Shown one piece after another: positions 59,772-64,000 of a stretch of DNA of 64,000 bases (position 1 is its first letter; the number at the start of each line of letters is the position of its first letter). Origin of the DNA: Cupriavidus sp. U2. Its GTDB lineage: Bacteria > Pseudomonadota > Gammaproteobacteria > Burkholderiales > Burkholderiaceae. The notes beneath the pieces were generated by a model, which worked only from the letters and a program-made list of their open reading frames with translations, ran no database searches and was not told where the DNA came from. The stretch is taken from the NCBI RefSeq assembly GCF_009663685.2, contig NZ_RCOG02000001.1, positions 248,152-312,151 on the forward strand. Direction: 5' to 3'. The translations under genes were made by a program, and so were the position numbers.

Positions 59772-61585
59772 GGCGTGGCGCTCCACGGTGGTTCGCTTTC
59801 CTGGACCTTGTCGGTGACCATCAGCTGGCGGATCGGCGAATCGGGCTGGACGTTCAGCGAGCGCAGCGCGCCGCCGGTGATGGCCGAGAAGACCGGGCCG
59901 GCCACGGCACCGCCGTAGTGGCTGCCGGCGGTCGGCTCATCGACGCTGACCGCCACGATCACGCGCGGGTTCGACATCGGCGCCAGGCCGATGAACGACG
60001 CGCGGTACTTGCTGCGGTCATAGCCACGGCCAACGTGCTTGTATGCGGTACCGGTCTTGCCGCCCACGCGGTAGCCCATCACCTGCGCTTCCGGCGCGGT
60101 GCCGCCCGGAGCGGTCACGGTTTCCAGCATGCCGCGCACTTCACGCGCGATCTGGGGCGTCAGGATGCGTTCGCCGGTGACCGGGCCGTTGGTCTTGAAC
60201 ATCGACACCGGAATCAGCTCGCCGTCATGGGCAAAGATCGTATAGGCGTGCGCCACCTGGAACAGCGACACCGACAGGCCGTAGCCGTAAGACATGGTGG
60301 CCTGCTCGATCGGGCGCCAGCTCTTCCAGGGCCGCACGCGGCCAGCCACCGCGCCCGGAAAGCCGATCTTCGGCGCCTGGCCCAGGCCCACGCTGGTGAA
60401 CATGTCCCACATCTCCTGCGGCTTCATCATCATCGCGATCTTGGTCGTGCCGATGTTGCTGGACTTCTGGATCACGCCGCCCACCGTGAGCGTGCCGTAG
60501 TTGTGGGTATCCGAGATCGTGGCGCCTTCGAAGTTGAACTTGCCGGTGGTGACCACCGTCGTGGCCGGCGTCACGCGGCCCAGCTGCAGCGCCAGGCCGA
60601 TGGTGATCGGCTTCATCATCGAACCGGGCTCGAAGGTGTCGGTCAGCACGCGGTTGCGCAGCTGTTCGCCCGACAGGCGGCTGCGGTCGTTCGGGTTGTA
60701 GGTGGGCCAGTTGGCCAGCGCCAGCACCTCGCCGGTCTGGGCGTCCAGCACCACCGCGCTGGCGGCCTTGGCCTTGTTGCGCTCCACCACGGCCTTGACC
60801 TCGTTGTAGGCCAGGTACTGGATCTTGGCGTCGATCGACAACTGCATGTCCTGGCCGTCGCGCGGCGTCTTCAGGATGCCAACGTCTTCCACCACGCGGC
60901 CCAGGCGGTCCTTGATCACCTGGCGCGCACCGGGGCTGCCGGCCAGCACGCTTTCGCGCGCCAGTTCCACGCCTTCCTGGCCCTTGTCCTCGACGTTGGT
61001 AAAGCCGACGATGTGCGCCATCGCCTCGCCTTCCGGGTAGAAACGCTTGTACTCGCGGGTCTGGTGCACACCCTCGATCTTGAGCGCGGCGATCTTGTCG
61101 GCGGCGTCGGGCAGCACCTGGCGCTTCAGGTAGACAAAGCTCTTGTCTTCATTGAACTTGGCGCGCAGGTCCTTCTCGGACATGTCCAGCAGCCTGGCCA
61201 GCTGGCGCATGCGCTGGGGATCGAGATCGGGCACGTCTTCGGGCACGGCCCAGATCGCCTTGACCGGCAGGCTGGTGGCCAGCACCAGGCCGTTGCGATC
61301 CAGGATCTTGCCGCGCGTGGCGGGCAGTTCCAGCGTGCGCTGAAAACGCTTCTTGCCCTCCATCTCGTAGAACTGGTTGCCCGGGCCCTGGATCCACATC
61401 GCCCGCGCGGCCAGTGCCACGAACGCGGCGAACATCAGGAACACCACGAACTTCGAGCGCCACATCGGCAGGCGCAGGCCCAGCACCGGGCTGGCCGAGA
61501 ACTGGCCGGTGCGCGGGCGCGCGGCCTCGCCACGCGGCTTGTTGCCGGCGCGGGCGCGGTTCAGGCTCGGGCGGGCCAGGCTCAT
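59768..61585 (-). CDS. ftsI: Septal peptidoglycan transpeptidase FtsI (PBP3)
   Basis: A bitopic class B penicillin-binding protein that crosslinks septal peptidoglycan with FtsW. The 605 residues include a basic cytoplasmic start, one membrane helix (about 46-63), the PBP dimer domain, and the transpeptidase domain with the active-site SxxK in EPGSMMKP, SSN in QKSSNIGT, and KTGT in VGGKTGTAYK. It overlaps ftsL by 4 bp. Confidence 0.97.
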   Translation of the reverse strand: MSLARPSLNRARAGNKPRGEAARPRTGQFSASPVLGLRLPMWRSKFVVFLMFAAFVALAARAMWIQGPGNQFYEMEGKKRFQRTLELPATRGKILDRNGLVLATSLPVKAIWAVPEDVPDLDPQRMRQLARLLDMSEKDLRAKFNEDKSFVYLKRQVLPDAADKIAALKIEGVHQTREYKRFYPEGEAMAHIVGFTNVEDKGQEGVELARESVLAGSPGARQVIKDRLGRVVEDVGILKTPRDGQDMQLSIDAKIQYLAYNEVKAVVERNKAKAASAVVLDAQTGEVLALANWPTYNPNDRSRLSGEQLRNRVLTDTFEPGSMMKPITIGLALQLGRVTPATTVVTTGKFNFEGATISDTHNYGTLTVGGVIQKSSNIGTTKIAMMMKPQEMWDMFTSVGLGQAPKIGFPGAVAGRVRPWKSWRPIEQATMSYGYGLSVSLFQVAHAYTIFAHDGELIPVSMFKTNGPVTGERILTPQIAREVRGMLETVTAPGGTAPEAQVMGYRVGGKTGTAYKHVGRGYDRSKYRASFIGLAPMSNPRVIVAVSVDEPTAGSHYGGAVAGPVFSAITGGALRSLNVQPDSPIRQLMVTDKVQESEPPWSATP

Positions 61586-61899
61586 TTGGCGGGTCCCCCG
61601 GCGGGTTGCTGGGCATCGGGCGGGGTGTCAGGCAGCACCACGCCCTGCAGGTATTGGGTACGGCCGGCCATGGCCGGCGCCATCTTCAGCTGCGCACGCG
61701 CCGAATCGGCAATGCGCGCGCTCTTGCTGAGCGAACTCTGCTGGTACTGCAGGCGCGACCAGTCGATGTCGAGCTGCTTTTCCTCGGTCTGCGCGCGCTC
61801 CAGCGCCACGAACAGCGTGCGGGCCTGGTGCTGGGCGCTCACCAGCGACAGCGCGCACAGCATCAGCGCGGCAAGCAGGAAGAAGGTCAGGCGGTTCAT
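61582..61899 (-). CDS. ftsL: Cell division protein FtsL
   Basis: A small bitopic divisome protein (105 residues) forming the FtsQLB complex that activates FtsWI. One membrane helix (about 3-22) is followed by a periplasmic coiled coil (residues 30-75, [16 protein letters not shown]) and a Pro-rich tail. Sequence conservation is low in this family, so position between rsmH and ftsI is the main support. It overlaps both neighbours by 4 bp. Confidence 0.92.
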   Translation of the reverse strand: MNRLTFFLLAALMLCALSLVSAQHQARTLFVALERAQTEEKQLDIDWSRLQYQQSSLSKSARIADSARAQLKMAPAMAGRTQYLQGVVLPDTPPDAQQPAGGPAK

Positions 61900-62873
61900 G
61901 CCGGCCGGCCTCCGAGCTTTTCGGCCACGCGCATCACGGCCGAGCGCGCGCGCGGGTTATCGGCCACTTCCTGGGCGCCGGGCTTGAAGCGGCCCAGCAG
62001 CTTCATGGTCGGCTGCGGCAGGTCCGCGGCACGCAGCGGCGCGCGGCGCAGCGCCGGGTCCGCGTCGCGGTCCGGATGGGCGTGCGCCTGCATGAACCGC
62101 TTGACGATGCGGTCCTCGAGCGAGTGAAAGCTGATCACCACGAGGCGGCCTCCGACCTGCAGCAGCTCGTACGCCGCCTTCAGGCCTCTTTCGAGGTCCG
62201 CAAGCTCTTGATTGACGTGAATCCGTAGAGCTTGAAAGGTGCGGGTCGCAGGGTCCTGACCCTTCTCGCGTGTCTTGACGGTTTTCGCCACGAGCGCGGC
62301 AAGCTCTGAAGTAGTGGCGACAGGTCCGCCATCGCCGGGTTCGCTCCGGCGAGCAACAATCGCCTTTGCAATCTGTACAGCAAACCGTTCTTCCCCATAG
62401 TCTCGTATCACCCTGGCAATGTCCTGCTCGTCCGCCTGTGCAAGCCATTCGGCTGCAGTGACGCCGCGCGTGGTGTCCATGCGCATGTCCAGCGGGCCCT
62501 CGAAACGAAAGGAAAATCCCCTCGCCGCCTCGTCGATCTGGGGCGAGCTGATGCCCAGGTCGAGCAGCACGCCAGCCACGGGCGGGCGCCCGGCCAGCCG
62601 GTCGCCCATCTCCGCAAAGCTCGCGTGCTCAATGGAGAAGCGGGCATCCTCGATGGTGCCCGCTTCTGCGATTGCTGCCGGATCCTTGTCGAATGCGACG
62701 AGGCTGCCGGCCGGCCCCAGCCGCGCCAGCACGGCACGGCTGTGACCGCCTCTTCCGAAGGTGCCGTCCACATAGGCGCCGTCGGGCCGCCAGACGAGCG
62801 CGTCGACGGCCTCGTCCAGCAACACGGTGCGATGGCGCAGGGCGGTGGTCCCCGGCGTTTCGGTAGGGGTCAT
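61896..62873 (-). CDS. rsmH: 16S rRNA (cytosine-1402-N4)-methyltransferase RsmH
   Basis: Methylates N4 of C1402 in the ribosomal P site. The 325 residues have [13 protein letters not shown], the SAM motif [27 protein letters not shown] and the C-terminal [16 protein letters not shown]. The protein is normal and unbroken. However, from about 62175 to 62525 codons become markedly less GC-rich at third positions (for example ATT, GCA, GTT, TTT, CAA, ACT) than on either side, suggesting that a stretch of the gene was replaced by recombination. It overlaps ftsL by 4 bp. Confidence 0.97.
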   Translation of the reverse strand: MTPTETPGTTALRHRTVLLDEAVDALVWRPDGAYVDGTFGRGGHSRAVLARLGPAGSLVAFDKDPAAIAEAGTIEDARFSIEHASFAEMGDRLAGRPPVAGVLLDLGISSPQIDEAARGFSFRFEGPLDMRMDTTRGVTAAEWLAQADEQDIARVIRDYGEERFAVQIAKAIVARRSEPGDGGPVATTSELAALVAKTVKTREKGQDPATRTFQALRIHVNQELADLERGLKAAYELLQVGGRLVVISFHSLEDRIVKRFMQAHAHPDRDADPALRRAPLRAADLPQPTMKLLGRFKPGAQEVADNPRARSAVMRVAEKLGGRPA

Positions 62874-62880
62874 GACCTCT

Positions 62881-63309
62881 TCAGAAAGAGAAATTCTTCA
62901 ATGCGTCCGGCATGCCTTGCGCCATCGCCGCCTGTTCCTTGGCGGCGTAGGTGGCGGCATCCCAGACTTCGAAATGGCTGCCCATGCCGAGCAGCATCAC
63001 TTCCTTGTCGAGCATGGCGGCAGTGCGCAGTTCCGGTGCGATCAGCACGCGGCCCGCGCCATCCATTTCCACGTCGGCGGCGCTACCAAGGAAGATCCGC
63101 TTCCACCAGTGGGCATCCATGGGCAGCGCCGCGATGCGGCCGCGGAAAACCTCCCACTCGGGCCTTGGAAAGAGCAACAGGCAGCCATCCGGGTGCTTGG
63201 TCAGCGTCACCCGGCCCTCGGCCTGCGTTTGCAGCGCCTCGCGGTGCCTGGCCGGAATGGACATCCGGCCCTTGGCATCGAGCGACAGCGCCGATGCTCC
63301 CTGAAACAA
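62881..63309 (-). CDS. mraZ: Transcriptional regulator MraZ
   Basis: A DNA-binding protein with two SpoVT/AbrB-like halves (residues about 5-50 and 80-125, [16 protein letters not shown] and [15 protein letters not shown]). It represses its own dcw operon. The 142-residue frame starts with TTG at 63309, which lies at the family N terminus MFQGASAL and has GGGGGA upstream. Three matching binding boxes lie at the promoter about 120 bp upstream. It leads the operon, 7 bp before rsmH. Confidence 0.95.
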   Translation of the reverse strand: MFQGASALSLDAKGRMSIPARHREALQTQAEGRVTLTKHPDGCLLLFPRPEWEVFRGRIAALPMDAHWWKRIFLGSAADVEMDGAGRVLIAPELRTAAMLDKEVMLLGMGSHFEVWDAATYAAKEQAAMAQGMPDALKNFSF

Positions 63310-63428
63310 GCTCTTTCCCCCGGTAACCGCCGGCTATTTCAGCCTTTGGCAGGTCGATTCGTCCTTGTCCGCAACCGCCCGGTCCGATGCGAATCATCGC
63401 AGAGACAAGGCGGTATTTCACACAAAAA

Positions 63429-63453
63429 TACACTTCCTCACACTATTTCCCAC
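63429..63453 (-). promoter_or_regulatory. MraZ operator: three boxes in 10-bp phase
   Basis: On the minus strand GTGGG, GTGTG and GTGTA recur exactly every 10 bp (63453-63449, 63443-63439, 63433-63429). Known MraZ sites are tandem TGGGN or GTGGG boxes with five-base spacers upstream of mraZ. The first box is a full match and the others are degenerate. The operator overlaps the -10 of the dcw promoter, fitting autorepression. Confidence 0.75.
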
Positions 63454-63480
63454 TTTAGAGGAAGCGTTTTGGCCGGTCAA
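63452..63480 (-). promoter_or_regulatory. Main promoter of the dcw operon
   Basis: TTGACC (63480-63475), a 17-bp spacer, then TAAAGT (63457-63452) on the minus strand. The -35 is near consensus and the -10 weaker. The start would be near 63445, inside the MraZ boxes, giving a leader of about 135 nt. Confidence 0.7.
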
Positions 63481-63823
63481 GGCTCGCTATGGGGCAAAAA
63501 ACAGGGTTTTTTTAATCAGAACAAAGACTTAGCGCGCCAACTTCACGCACCGCAACAGTGAATCCTTAATGAAATGAAGCACTTGGGGAAGAAAGCAGAG
63601 AAACCACCTGAGAACTATCTGAGGGAGGACTGCTGACGGCGAGAATCGCATCCGGTTGCGCGCCGTCGGGAAGGATACAACGTTTTGCCGCCAGCCCCGC
63701 CCGACCAAGGGCTCACGGCAGTTTTCCACAGCTGTGCGAGGCAGCGTTCAGATGCCCGTTGGAAATGAAAATGGCAACGATGCGTACACGCCCGTCGCCA
63801 TTTGCCATACGCCCGGGTGGCGA
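63481..63823. other. Intergenic region between coq7 and the dcw promoter
   Basis: About 340 bp with no supportable gene. It has a lower GC content near 63490-63600. A possible coq7 terminator is an imperfect 11-bp stem (AAATGGCAACG 63769-63779 with CGTCGCCATTT 63793-63803, one mismatch), followed by TTTTCATTT on the minus strand. Confidence 0.5.
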
Positions 63824-64000
63824 CTAGATGCGATAGGCCGTGGTGGTCATGATCTTCGAGGCGGCGCGCATCAGTGCACGCACCGGGCCGGGCAGCGGCA
63901 CGCCGCCGGCGTCGCGGGCGGCATCGCCATGGCGGATCTCGTCGTCGCGCATCTGTTCCAGGATGGCTCGCGAGCGGCCGTCAGCGGGCGGCAGGCGGTC
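63824..64000 (-). CDS. coq7: 3-demethoxyubiquinol hydroxylase Coq7, C-terminal part
   Basis: The last 58 codons of a gene that continues past the window edge. The fragment reads [13 protein letters not shown], with the di-iron ExxH ligands, then [23 protein letters not shown] and a TAG stop. This matches the C terminus of Coq7, the membrane-associated di-iron hydroxylase of ubiquinone synthesis. It is too short for the present open-frame cut-off but the match is clear. It ends about 340 bp before the dcw promoter. Confidence 0.85.
   Translation of the reverse strand, partial: DRLPPADGRSRAILEQMRDDEIRHGDAARDAGGVPLPGPVRALMRAASKIMTTTAYRI

Noticed and set aside
63722-63730. TTTTCCACA resembling a DnaA box near the dcw operon
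   Set aside because: A single site with a mismatch, no cluster, and no origin genes nearby.

Overview
The window is GC-rich bacterial chromosome whose gene content and order fit a betaproteobacterium of the Burkholderiaceae, most like Cupriavidus or Ralstonia. Evidence for this includes nrdA-nrdB, pilS-pilR-ampD, ypjD/ffh, rplU-rpmA-obgE-proB, ispB-tRNA-Pro-pilBCD-coaE-zapD-yacG, secA-argJ, and a complete dcw (division and cell wall) cluster that ends with ftsZ, a Prx5-type peroxiredoxin and lpxC. The genus is an inference from family resemblance; no database was searched.

Layout. 0-5 kb: class Ia ribonucleotide reductase (nrdA, nrdB, minus strand), with tandem NrdR boxes and a long, structured leader. 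5-9.6 kb: ampD, pilR and pilS (minus) in a tightly overlapping unit with a small membrane/zinc-ribbon-like protein. 9.6-13.4 kb: ypjD (minus) diverging from ffh and hpt (plus), then a LysE exporter. 13.5-16.8 kb: a second LysE exporter, an AraC regulator, a 2OG-Fe(II) hydroxylase and a lytic transglycosylase (all minus). 16.8-23.2 kb: proS (minus), rppH plus a CNP1-like lipoprotein (plus), then proB, obgE, rpmA and rplU (minus). 23.6-26.6 kb: a full-length group II intron with its reverse transcriptase/maturase, inserted at the start of the ispB transcription unit. 26.6-34.1 kb (plus): ispB, tRNA-Pro(CGG), pilB, pilC, pilD, coaE, zapD and yacG. 34.2-41 kb (minus): mutT, a DUF815 ATPase, argJ, secA and an M23 peptidase. 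41.1-43.8 kb (plus): a DUF721/DciA-like gene, then an M20 amidohydrolase and a membrane protein that look like an accessory insertion. 43.8-63.3 kb (minus): lpxC, the peroxiredoxin, and the dcw operon mraZ-rsmH-ftsL-ftsI-murE-murF-mraY-murD-ftsW-murG-murC-ddlB-ftsQ-ftsA-ftsZ. 63.8 kb to the end: the C-terminal end of coq7.

How the genes work together. The dcw operon reads from one promoter that overlaps three MraZ boxes in 10-bp phase. Most junctions are 4-bp ATGA overlaps, so synthesis of the lipid II precursor enzymes and the divisome is translationally coupled. lpxC, ampD, the lytic transglycosylase and the M23 peptidase add other envelope functions. Two parts of the type IV pilus system are present, the PilS-PilR regulators and the PilB-PilC-PilD assembly core, about 20 kb apart. 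ispB and coq7 both belong to ubiquinone biosynthesis.

The most unusual feature is the group II intron. Its 5' end lies 12 bp after a TATAAT box in front of the probably essential ispB gene. Its IBS2 and IBS1 pairing partners can be identified in the 5' exon, but IBS2 appears to lie upstream of the likely transcription start. Other signals worth checking are a codon-usage patch inside rsmH, a 15-bp inverted repeat in the nrdA leader, and a 16-bp perfect hairpin between secA and argJ. I found no CRISPR array, prophage or defence system.
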